From the NCBI GenBank assembly GCA_011947345.1, contig JAAVTG010000428.1:26383-90382 (forward strand): a stretch of 64,000 nucleotides of DNA, read 5' to 3'. The DNA is from Phytophthora quininea. Taxonomy: Eukaryota; Oomycota; Peronosporomycetes; Peronosporales; Peronosporaceae. Position 1 is the stretch's first letter. The number at the start of each line of letters is the position of its first letter. The position numbers and the translations under genes were made by a program. The notes under the pieces were generated by a model. It did not search any database. It saw only the letters and a program-made list of their open reading frames with translations, and was not told the DNA's origin. Of this stretch, positions 52,573 through 62,031 are shown in pieces.

Positions 52573-55076
52573 CCCCTGTCCTAACCAGTCTAACCGACTC
52601 CGTGTGGCTTCATTTAACGTCCAATCATTAGGTTCTCACCGCCGACAGCATGATACGCTCGCACGAGACCTCCAACGACACAGGGTCGACGTCCTCGGCC
52701 TCCAAAGGCAAAAATACCAGTGCTGGGCAGGAGCTCCATCGGGGACTTCACTTTGGTAACTCTTGCTGCCACACAGGAAAAGCACGGCATCGGATTTGCC
52801 GTCTCGGCACGCCACCGTCCCTACCTCTGGCGGTACTGGGCCCACCACGATCGCACCTAGTACCGGCCGGCTTAACATCATCACAGTGTGTGGCTCCCAC
52901 AGCAGAAAACCGCTCCAAGATGTCAATAGGTTCTACCTGGACCCCCACGCCTTACTGGAATCACTGCCAATGAGAGAAATTACCATCATCACAGGTGACT
53001 TCAACGCAAAACTCGGCTCCAGACGCAGCGGAGAAACTTTCCTAGGCACCCACACTCGGGGTGTCCGCAACCGAAACGGACACGCGCTAGCTGACGTTGG
53101 TTACTCATTTCGACTTTTTCCTACTAACACAGGCTTTCCGAAACATGTAAAACACAAAACAACGTGAAGCCAACGCCGATGGGATAACCGCGTCTACAAC
53201 CAGATCGACTACATACTCTACCCACAAAACTGCTGTAGATTCTGCATGGACGCGCAGTCGTGGGGCAGCACTGACACACTGTCCGACCACAACCTGGTGA
53301 CGGCAGATTTCGTGCTTCAACATGCTCCTAGACTCCGATTTCAAACTATGACTCGCTTGCAAAAGCTGATCCAGGATACTGACACTCAAGAAAAATACAC
53401 TACGGCGCTCCGAGATGCACTATCTGCCACAGAAGAGTGCACAGCAACTCCGGTTATGTTGCAGTGAAACGCAACACTTGACACAGCTCGTCAGACAGCA
53501 GAAATAACCATTGAGTTTGCTGCCCGCGGCACGGTCGATAGTGTCAAAGGTTCGTTAACGATCGATCCTCAGCACGTGAATAGTTTCTCGAAAACGTTGT
53601 ACGTGGGCGCATAGCTACCGGTGCGTCCAGACAGCGTTGTCGGTGCTTCTGTTTTTTCTAAAACCACTCCGATGTGGCGACAGGAAGCGATCGACGGCCG
53701 GTGATATTCATCGGGGGCAATTAGCGAAACCGCTTTCCTGATGCTGATGAGCAGAACGATGGGGAGGAGACTGGAGCAGTCTCCAGGGATTTGGGAGGCT
53801 TTGGGAGGCAGAGCAATATTCCTTCGCCGAGGTCAGGGAGCTCACCGCGTTCGAAGCTTTGGATGATAAGCGACGCCAAATTTGGCGCGAGCTCCGCGGC
53901 CCCGTATTTGAGAAGTTCTGCTGGGATGTCGTCGGGTCCTGACGCACGGCAGTTGTTCAGTTGGTGATGGTGTGGTCGAGCGCTCAAGCTTCGTATCGGG
54001 CGCCGTGCTGGGTCCGCGAACTGCTTTTGAAGTGAGACTGCATAAGATTGATAGTCCTAGACTGTTGTAAAATATACTTACCTTGGTCATCGCAGAGTAG
54101 AGGCCGTCCAATCAGTTTGGGCGTGGTTGCTCGGACCGCCTAGAAGAACTGTGCCGTATTGCTGAGACTCTCAATCTGGGTGATTTTCTCGTCGAGCGCT
54201 AGGTTTGCAAGGTCGCGGCACCTGAATTTGATCTGGTGGAGGATAGCGTCGCACTCCCGTTGGAGTGTCGCGGTATTCGCGGCGTGGTCGTTGTAGATCT
54301 GCAGTTGTAGTTCTCGTTGGCGCTGTGATAGTTCTTGTACAATGGGATCGTCGTATCTGTGGTGGTGCTTGAGAAACTTCTCAAGGCCCTCGCCACGTTC
54401 CTGACTGATGACGACATCCGAGTTCTCTCGAACACAACGCTCGACAGAAACTCGGCTCGCTGCTCGGAGATGCTGAAGATCTTAGCCGGCGCAAGACTCT
54501 CACTGCTGCCGCGCTCCTCGCTTATGAACGGTTTGGCTTCGACCGCACTTCACGACCGACGAGACCAGACTGCACCTCTACAACTGCTTTGTTCTGCCAA
54601 TCCTATTGTACGACAGCGGTACATGAGCCTTGACGACGTCGGAACACGGTCTGGAAATTTTCCACCGCCGCCAGCTCCGAAAGGTGCTCAACATTCGCTA
54701 CCCCGTCACGTCTCCAATCGGACCCTGTATGAGATCTGCCGCGAACGTCCGCTTCGACACCGGATCACAGCCTCACGTTGGGGCCTATTTGGCCACATCT
54801 TAAGACGACCAGATATCCCAGCTTACACTCAAATGGCGGCATACTTCTCTACCAACGACGCAGAGAAATGGTGAGGCCGGCCGCGAACAACCTTGTCACG
54901 CATCTTAGACAAAGATCTCGACTCATGCGGTTGCGGACACCGACTTCGCACGGCGAGCGACCTGGACGACCTTCGACGATTAGCTCTGGGCAAACCAAAG
55001 TGGAAACGACTTACGGATTCAATTATGGACGCACTACCAGCAAAGGGAGGCCCAGCATATGCGGACACGACTCCAT
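52573..55076 (+). mobile_element. second LINE, internally rearranged
   Basis: The plus strand, about 52590-53500, has an APE endonuclease (RVASFNVQSLG, ITGDFNAKLG, NQIDYIL, LSDHNLV) with shifts and a TGA. 53710-54340 encodes on the minus strand the linker (CDAILHQIKFRCRDL, LLCDDQG) and RT start (ASGPDDIPAELLKYG). 54345-55076 is again plus strand and gives the LINE C-terminus (RWGLFGHILRRPD, GRPRTTLSRIL). The middle is thus inverted relative to both ends. The catalytic RT motif is missing. Confidence 0.8.
53461..53709. other. no domain recognised within LINE
   Basis: Sequence between the plus-strand endonuclease part and the inverted RT part. One short ARQTAEITIEFAARG-like continuation of the LINE linker, then nothing recognisable. 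Confidence 0.4.
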
Positions 55077-55339
55077 GACGCCGACTAGTTAAATTGAGTC
55101 TAGCGCAGGCATAACTTCGGCTACGGGAAAATATCACCCATTTCATTTCCGACACCATACCTCAACGACGCTCCCGCAATTAGTTCTCCAAAGACCAACG
55201 CATTCAAATCCGCCGTCACCACAAGTTGTATTCTGTGCTGACCCAAAATAATCTGGCGTAGTGGGCTCAAAGTCGTTCGAGCCCGCAGTACGTCCTGGAC
55301 ATGCAACCATTTCCAAGATTCAGAAGGACAAGGCGCATT

Positions 55340-56312
55340 TGCGCGTAATGCTGACGGGTCTGAACGACTGCCGCCGTTGTTTGTTGCGAAGTCTAAAAAG
55401 CCCAGGGGCTTATCGAATACCACGGCAGATGCGCTGAACTACACGAACAGTCTCAAGGCACGGATGGCACGTCTAATCTTCGCGAAGTGGATTCGTGATC
55501 TAAATACTACGTTCAAGACCCAGTAACATAAGTGCCTGTTGTTGCTGGACAACGCAACTGTCCATGGTAGCTTTGAAGCCGGCGAACCACCGCACCTCGA
55601 GGTGCTATTTCTTCCACCCAACACTACGAGCAAACTTCAACCACTTGACGCAGGTATAATTGCTGCTTTCACGAGGCGCTACCACCGCCTACACATTCAG
55701 TACGCCCTGGACAAGCTGGATGCCAGTCCTGGCATGGACTTCATCGCTGCTAGCAAGATCTACAATGTTCCTATCCATCAAGCGATATTGCGGTGCATTG
55801 ATTGCTGGAATGAGATATCCAGTTCCCTGTCCACCAAATGATGGAATCACACAGGCCTTCTTGAGCACCATACGTGCGAGTGGGCGGCGTCCGACGAATC
55901 TGTAGAAATGAAATTATGGGGGCTTGCGCTTAATGCTCGGACAGCTACAGCTGAACGACCCTATGACAATGGAGGACGTGCTGAACCCCGCTGAAGAAAA
56001 AATTGCTACGAAGAAACCTAATGACGAGGACTTCTGCAACCCGATAACGAGCCAGACGACGAAGACGAGGTCATTAACGCCACGCCTCCGCCGATGGAGA
56101 TGACAACAGCAGATATCAAGGAGGATCTCCAGTTTATTGTCAAGTCCATTGCTCAGTGCGATGAAAAAGGGCTTCCAGATGGCGCAGTACGCGGCCTCCG
56201 TGCTCTCCTGCGCGAATATCGAGAAGAGTTGCGCGAAAACAAGGCGCACGGCAGCAATGTCCTTCCGCGACTGCTTCTCCGCTGGATAACCTTACTTTTC
56301 AACACTGTATAG
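55340..56312 (+). pseudogene. pogo/Tigger-like DDE transposase, C-terminal half
   Basis: Plus-strand frames give NADGSERLPPLFVAKSKKPR (the strand with the first Asp, about 55350-55410) and AKWIRDLNTTFKTQ. A TAA follows, then LLLLDNATVHGSFEAGE (second Asp, about 55535), VLFLPPNTTSKLQPLDAGIIAAF and a helical region. A degenerate acidic tail runs to 56312. These are the motifs of DDE_1 (CENP-B/pogo). The HTH part is only faintly visible before 55340 and there are several stops. Confidence 0.85.
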
Positions 56313-56327
56313 CTCCGATAGTTAAGC

Positions 56328-56471
56328 ACCCCTCTATTAGGATATCGAAGAATTTTATGTCTATAGTCCTCAAGAGGGAATATTATATAGGGCTTGTATG
56401 AAGTGGTTATTCGGGAACCGACTACTATTCTTATAAAGCGTATATTCTTATGGAGGAGAATATAGAGGGGT
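56328..56471. repeat. short inverted-repeat unit, 144 bp
   Basis: ACCCCTCTAT at 56328-56337 and its exact complement ATAGAGGGGT at 56462-56471 bound an AT-rich, non-coding 144-bp stretch. It could be a small non-autonomous element or one end of the neighbouring pogo-like or hAT element. No target duplication is clear. Confidence 0.35.
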
Positions 56472-56558
56472 TTGTTTGTATAGCCTCAGCTCACGTTTAG
56501 CAGGATCCGAGATGGCAGGAGGGCGCCAGCCTGACCCCTCACAAGGCACTTCAAGCGC

Positions 56559-58990
56559 TTGACAGAGCTGGGTGTGGCACCAGGTGGCTACACCTACAGA
56601 GAGTGTAGGTTTTGCCGAGCTGCGAGCAATGAACTGGGCGCGTCACCACCCAAGCCAATTGTCGGAAGGCCACGCAACTACGCCAGCCACCTGAATAAGT
56701 GCAAGTATTATTTGGCAAGGCAGCTCCCTGAAGCATCACCAAGTACACCAAATGCTGTACCTCATGAGACAAGTCCTGTTGCATCCACAGACGAAAACCC
56801 TGCAGCAACCCCAACATCGGTGCAGACACGGTCCCAGTCTCGACAAGTCGCTTTGCCGCAAGTTCGTATCGGATCACGGACTACAGGTCCTTCGCGCGCG
56901 TGCCGGGTGTTGGTGATGAAGAAGCGCTCTTCTCCAAAGCAAGGGCAGAAGTCTCCCCTCACCAAAAAGCGGAAGTTTTCCAGAGCAGAAGTGAAAGAAA
57001 TTGAGCGCTTTCTTATCGAACTCCACGCTGATAATCACCTTGCCGATAGATTTATCGAGCAACCATCTACACTACGGTTCCTGGAATTATTGTGTCCTGG
57101 TGTGACGGATGTACTTCCTTCCCGACGAGCATTGGGCGGCAGAGTTCTCACAGAGCACGCTACGCGGTGCAAAAATCTGGATATTGCGGCTCTAAAGTCA
57201 ATGCAGAAAACTACTAAAGGCTGGGTCAACTTCCTCTCAGATGTGTGGAAAAATATCGGTAAGGATCACTTGCTTGGCTGTCAGCTCACACTCTTCGGAG
57301 TGCTGCTTACGTATGCACTACTTCCGGCAGGCGAGGACCACCACGGCTTGGCGGTTGCAAGGCAAATGGAGCAGGTGCTGGAGCAAGCCCAACAGGAGGG
57401 ATGGCGTATTGGAGCAATTATCACGGACAATGCGGGGAGTGCGGCCGAGCCCGCCGCATTTTAGCGCTGCGATGGCCCCAGATTGTATTTCTTTTTGCTT
57501 CGCTCATGATATCAATAACTTGGTCAAGGCGGTGCTGCAGTCATCGTTTGCCAACGTAGCTGGTCAAGCTGCTACCATTGTGAATACTTTAAACGCGTCT
57601 TCATCCAAGTGGCTGCCACGACTACTAAAGGTGATGAAGAAATTCTATGGGAAGGCATTGGGATTGCGAACACTGTGCGAGACGCGCTGGAACTCCATGC
57701 AAGGGTGCTTTGCATCTCTTTTGCGCGTGCGGTCAGCAATGCAAACGTTTTATCGCCAGTATCGGGACCACAGCGACTTCCCTAGCGTGCTGTGCAAACT
57801 TGGTGACCAATTTTTTGGGAAGACCTTGACAACGCTGAAGCCATTATTGCACCACTGTCCTACGCATCTTACAGGCTCCAGCGCGATGAAAACACGGTCG
57901 GCGACGTCGTATTTTCGTTTTGCGAGATTTACAAGGGCTTCCAGCATCAATTCGTTCACCGAGACCGACTTATTTCATGTGTTGAAGCCCGCTGGCGAAA
58001 ATGCGAGCAACCGCTGTTTATGCTCGGGTTTGCATTGCATCCAGTGTACGTCGAGAGTGCGCGCATGTTGCCCGACACAGAAGTCTCAGGTATTGGCTCT
58101 TTGTGCAAGATAGCTGTTTACTACTACCGTCGCTTATTTGCTGCCGAAGATATTGGCGAGATTCGTCGTGATATGCTGTCGTGGTTGAAAGGACGGTTTA
58201 CTCATGCAGCTGCAAGTGAATTTCCTGGTTGCCCATGGGAATATTGGGAATTAGTTGCGGCCGAACGTAGCAAAAGCAAACTCCCCTGCTTGCGATGAGA
58301 GTACTATCAATTGCTGTGAACACAGCTACATGTGAGCGTCTGTTTAGTGATCTAGCGTTAACCCACACTGGTAAGCGCAATCGCATGGCGGCAAACAAAG
58401 CTTTAGACTTTCACACGGTGGCGAAGCACGTTCGCCAACGCGCAAACAAGGATATCGATGTGTCCAAGAACCCTCACAAGAAATTACTGATCTCTGCGAA
58501 GGAAAGAAGAATCATTTTAGACGCCACAAGCAGCTCAACAATGTTCACACCGTCACCAAGACAACAGAGTTTACCTGGTGAAGAACGTGAGGATAGCGAC
58601 AACGAAGATCCTGGTGACGGAGTCGATGGCGCTCCAACAATTCTTCTGTGGGAGGAATATTTCGACGAGGTTCTGGAGGACATCGAGATCGGTGCTGGGT
58701 ATGAACAAGCCCACCGCAATGGGTCGAGAGCGTCGCCAGCGGAAGGGTCGACCGTCGCGACAGTATCAGAACCAGCAGCGACGCCAGGAGGGTCGACAGC
58801 AGCGCCAACGTTGGGAAGGTCGACTCCAGCAACAGCGTCAGTGTCCAAGGATGGCACCGAGTTGGAAAAAATTGCTGATGCACATAAACCACCGCTTCCA
58901 CACGAAAATGTAAAAAAATATCCCCAAGAAGCTACGATGCTAACCGGCTTTCGCGGTCAGAAGGCGAAGCTGTCGCAGTTGCTTGGGTAG
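56559..58990 (+). pseudogene. second hAT transposase, frameshifted
   Basis: Starts with a BED-like Cys/His segment (CRFCRAAS..SHLNKC). After a basic linker comes a hAT core: WVNFLSDVWKNIGKDHLLG and AIITDNAG, broken at the GGGG run near 57435. CFAHDINNLVK and LCETRWNSM follow in the next frame. After a shift near 57840 come PLFMLGFALHPVYV and the C-terminal dimerisation motif (58295 onward: NTATCERLFSDLALTHTGKRNRM). A Ser/Thr/Pro-rich acidic tail ends at 58990. Different family from the hAT at 40957. I could not find its terminal repeats. Confidence 0.85.
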
Positions 58991-59433
58991 AGATGAATAG
59001 TTGAAAAACGTAGTTGCTGTTCGATGCTTTTTCGAGAACAATTATCATGACATAATCCTCGATCTTTAGCTATAGCTGTGTAAGCGCAGCAAAACGCAGT
59101 CCACCGTCTACGCGGTCCACAAGACTTCCAGCTGCTCTCACCTTTTGCTGTTATTGCCTTATATGCGTCACAAATATGAAAGAACTCCTTTAACGAACAC
59201 TCGACAATTGCACTTTGTAGACCCGCAGACATCAAAGCTGGATCGGAAATCTTGCGCTGGATAGCAGTGGAGATATGGGGGTCATAGAATCTATTCATGC
59301 CAGGAATTTCAGCCAACTTCGTGGCGACGTCGGTGTCGATAATGCATCCCAGCGCCTCGCTTTCCCTTTTGTTGTGGTTGAACGCGTAGTCCCCACGGAG
59401 AGTCCGCACGCGTGTCGTCGAAGACGTCGCCAA
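58957..59433 (-). CDS. unrecognised ORF, 158 aa
   Basis: The minus-strand frame is normal in composition, with GCIIDTDVATKLAEIPGMNRFYDPHISTA and SAGLQSAIVECSLKEFFHICDAYKA segments, mixed helical and not low-complexity. The start is doubtful and it overlaps the end of the hAT ORF tail. I do not recognise a family. It could be a host-gene fragment or an element ORF. Confidence 0.3.
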   Translation of the reverse strand: MATSSTTRVRTLRGDYAFNHNKRESEALGCIIDTDVATKLAEIPGMNRFYDPHISTAIQRKISDPALMSAGLQSAIVECSLKEFFHICDAYKAITAKGESSWKSCGPRRRWTAFCCAYTAIAKDRGLCHDNCSRKSIEQQLRFSTIHLYPSNCDSFAF

Positions 59434-59826
59434 GGACTAGACGGCCCCTAAAGATGATGGTGCTGGATGGAATAGATTGGCTGACCGTGAGTGCTTCCCG
59501 GTCTGGAAATCTTTGCGGCTCTAGATGGCCCCTAGGTAAAGTTTCCTCCGATCTGTTGCAGTGAGTTTGTCATCGCCTCGAAGTTTTGCGCTGGAAGCAG
59601 CTCACGGCGGTCAGCCGTGTCGAAGTAATTGCGCGGCATCAGGATAACCGAATTGTCAGGGTATCCGAGTTGCTGCCGTCCGTCATACGTGCCTGCGGAC
59701 ACTTGGCCAACAATATCTTGACGATATCTTTAGGACGTCAGTACCAGCCACTGCCAGCAGGCACGTCATGAAGGTTTCTCCTCGTGAACTCCTACTCTCC
59801 ACCATCTGCCTAAGTCCACAAACACG
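59434..59826. other. no recognisable feature
   Basis: Contains two similar CTAGA(C/T)GGCCCCTA words near 59436 and 59522 but no coding domain. Confidence 0.4.
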
Positions 59827-60233
59827 CTAAACCATCATCTTCTTCTGCTGCTGAATGACCAGCAATTTCTCGGTGTCTATTGGTAGGACGCCCACACCAA
59901 CACTGGCCGACAGCTGCAGCTTAGCCATCACGATGCCCTCGCGCACAGAATGGACTGCGTCTTTGCTGGCCGCCGCCGCCAGCTCGTGCAGGAGGCGGAA
60001 GACCCCGGCCAGCTCCCGTCGTTTGTGATGCTCTGCCTGTCGTCGTCGTCCATGTAGTAGAATAGTAGGCCGCTGGGGGCTGCAATAGTTCCGAGAACAT
60101 CAACAGCATGCAGCCCAGTCCTCACCGAAGTGATCTTGTCCACGAGCGCCCCGTCAGGTGCTGCTACTTGACACCACGATGAGCTGTACGAGCGCAAACT
60201 TCTCGCGAAGAGCACGACAAGAAGTGTCGACAC
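59827..60233 (-). pseudogene. 3' end of an unrecognised host gene
   Basis: The minus strand reads ALVDKITSVRTGLHAVDVLGTIAAPSGLLFYYMDDDDRQ. After one shift it continues through helical RLLHELAAAASKDAVHSVREG and MAKLQLSASVGVGVLPIDTEKLL to a TAG at 59827-59829. It looks like the C-terminus of a conserved eukaryotic protein, but I cannot name it. The upstream part is absent. Confidence 0.4.
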
Positions 60234-60477
60234 ATTTTAATCTAATTTTTAAACTTTGCGTAAAAACGTTTAATTAGCCTTGGCCGAAACTCGCTCAAAA
60301 GTCCATTTGCCCACAGCTTCCGGCCATTTGGCCGGGACGGACTTTTATGATTGGCCGGAAAAGAGGGACTTGCCATCACTGGATGGAGGCACGTGGCTCC
60401 ACAGCTGCCCAACGTCTGCTGTTATATTAAAAATACTATACTATACAATTCCTAGACATTTAAATCCTTTCCTCTGA
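60234..60477. other. AT-rich spacer, possible LTR edge
   Basis: Contains GGCC-rich palindromes (CCGGCCATTTGGCCGG near 60320) resembling 52250-52310. TGTTATATTAAAAATAC near 60418 could be the end of the LTR of the minus-strand gypsy element, whose minus-strand reading would end ..TATAACA. Not provable without the partner LTR. Confidence 0.3.
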
Positions 60478-61985
60478 TTGGATACACTCACCCCTCCACA
60501 GAAATCACTCACTTCGGAATCTTCGCTGGACTGCCGCCGCTCGACCGCTGTCGCTTGGGCTGCCGCCGCCGCTGTTACTGCCGCCGCTGCTGTTGTTGGG
60601 CCGCTGCTGTTGGACCGCCGCCGCTTGTTGGGCCGCTGCCGCTGTTGGGCCGCCGCCGCTTGTTGGGCCTCCGCTGTTGTTGGGCCGCCGCTGCTGGGCC
60701 GCTGCCGCTTGTTGGGCCTCCGCTTGTTGGCTGGGCTGTGGAGCGTGGAATTCGTCGGCGCTTGGCTGTCCTCGGTGCTTCGGTACCGTGGCCGGATCCT
60801 GGTGTTGGATGGAGACCGCCGCTTCTGCAGCTCGGTCGTCGGCCACGGCCCCTGTGTTTGTCGGCTTGACTGGTGACGTTGAGCCGCTCGTTGTGCAGGC
60901 TGTAGAAGCCCTGCTGATCTCTGTGGAGTCGTCCGTTGATGGCTCCTGTGAGGACGGACGTGTCGTCCCACCTTCTCCGCCGCCTGCGGTGCCTTCCCTC
61001 CCGTTAACTGATGATAATAGACCAAGTGTCGATGACGATCTATGCGGCTTGGCAGATGAGCTTAACGCTGCGGATGACGATGGTCCCGACAGAAGCCGCC
61101 CGCTTCAGAGACTTCGTCGCCGTGCAGATATTCCGCGCGTCTGTCACCCAAAGCCATTGCCTCCCCGCCAGAGCGGCATCCCACTTCCAATTGGAAGAAC
61201 CACTACGACTTGACGGCTCCCATTGACCCCAACAAACGTTTCGACTTAGTGCGATTGTTGGATAGCGATGGTGATCCCCACACCGGTCATATCTCGTGCA
61301 GTGGAGAGGCCGTCCTCTTGAATTGAGCTACGTGTGGATGGAGAATCTGGTAGATTATCCTGAGATGATGCGTCAAGTTGATGAATGGAAGGCTTCCGGT
61401 TCCAGGCTACCGTTCACGAAGTACCGGAAAGCGAACTTCGCTGGTGCCTACGCCTCTGATTCTGGCCTGTGCTTTCTGGAGGCATTTCAAATGGCGTGTA
61501 CCTACCTGGGCCGCCGCGACCTGGTCACGCTGAAAATGTGGGACGCGTTTGAGGACGCGTACCCTCGGAACATGGAATACGGTGTCCTTCGCCGAGATGC
61601 TGCTGCCTTCTACGAGTATCTCCGTTCTCTCCAGATCGAGTTGAATTACGAGAAGCTTTGTCGCAAGGTGGTGAAGAATTCTTACCACAATGTCGAACGC
61701 TTTGCTGTCTTCGTTTATGGGCTGGATCCGGGAGTTTACCTCACGTGTGCTGGTGATGGAGACCTCGAGCACTGCTTTGTTATCGTCGTTCACTCACCCC
61801 AGTTTGTTCAAGTCCTGGACGGGTATGATGAGAAGTCCGAACCGCCGTACAAAATTCAAACGCTTGAGAACCAGCTCTGGATTCAATACGTTCGCTTTAT
61901 GAACTTTGTGGAGATCGTCCCGGAATTCCAAGGCGGCAGTGGGAAACGCAAGAAGCGCAGCGAAAAGAAGTCGTCAAGAGCCTGA
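60478..61985 (+). CDS. antisense ORF next to gypsy pol, cysteine-protease-like fold
   Basis: Plus-strand frames starting in the repeat continue through an acidic Pro-rich part (60900-61210). A DPNKRFDLVRLLDSDGDPHTGHISCSG segment follows in another frame. The main ORF, 61296-61985, comes next. It shows DSGLCFLEAFQMA (Cys at the start of a helix), DLEHCFVIVVHS (His before a strand) and VQVLDGY (Asp), in the order Cys-His-Asp seen in papain-fold/C39-like peptidases, then a Lys/Arg/Ser tail. It ends 46 bp from the stop of the minus-strand gypsy pol. The fold assignment is inference from residue order only. Confidence 0.45.
60530..60735. repeat. GCCGCCGCT/TTGTTGGGCC low-complexity repeat
   Basis: Irregular tandem units with GCCGCCGCTGTTGTTGGGCC-like composition. 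In different frames and strands it reads as Ala/Gln/Arg or Gly/Pro/Leu runs. It lies in the first part of the plus-strand ORF described next. Confidence 0.85.
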
Positions 61986-62031
61986 AGATGTTGCAGTAAC
62001 TGCGGACGTCTAGGAGATACGCTTTCCCCTT

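Noticed and set aside
56328..56471. Confident MITE call
   Set aside because: Only 10 bp of inverted repeat and no visible target duplication; kept as a weak repeat feature.
60530..60735. GCC-rich repeats considered as a CRISPR-like or regularly spaced array
   Set aside because: Unit length is irregular, there are no unique spacers, and the context is eukaryotic; this is low-complexity sequence.
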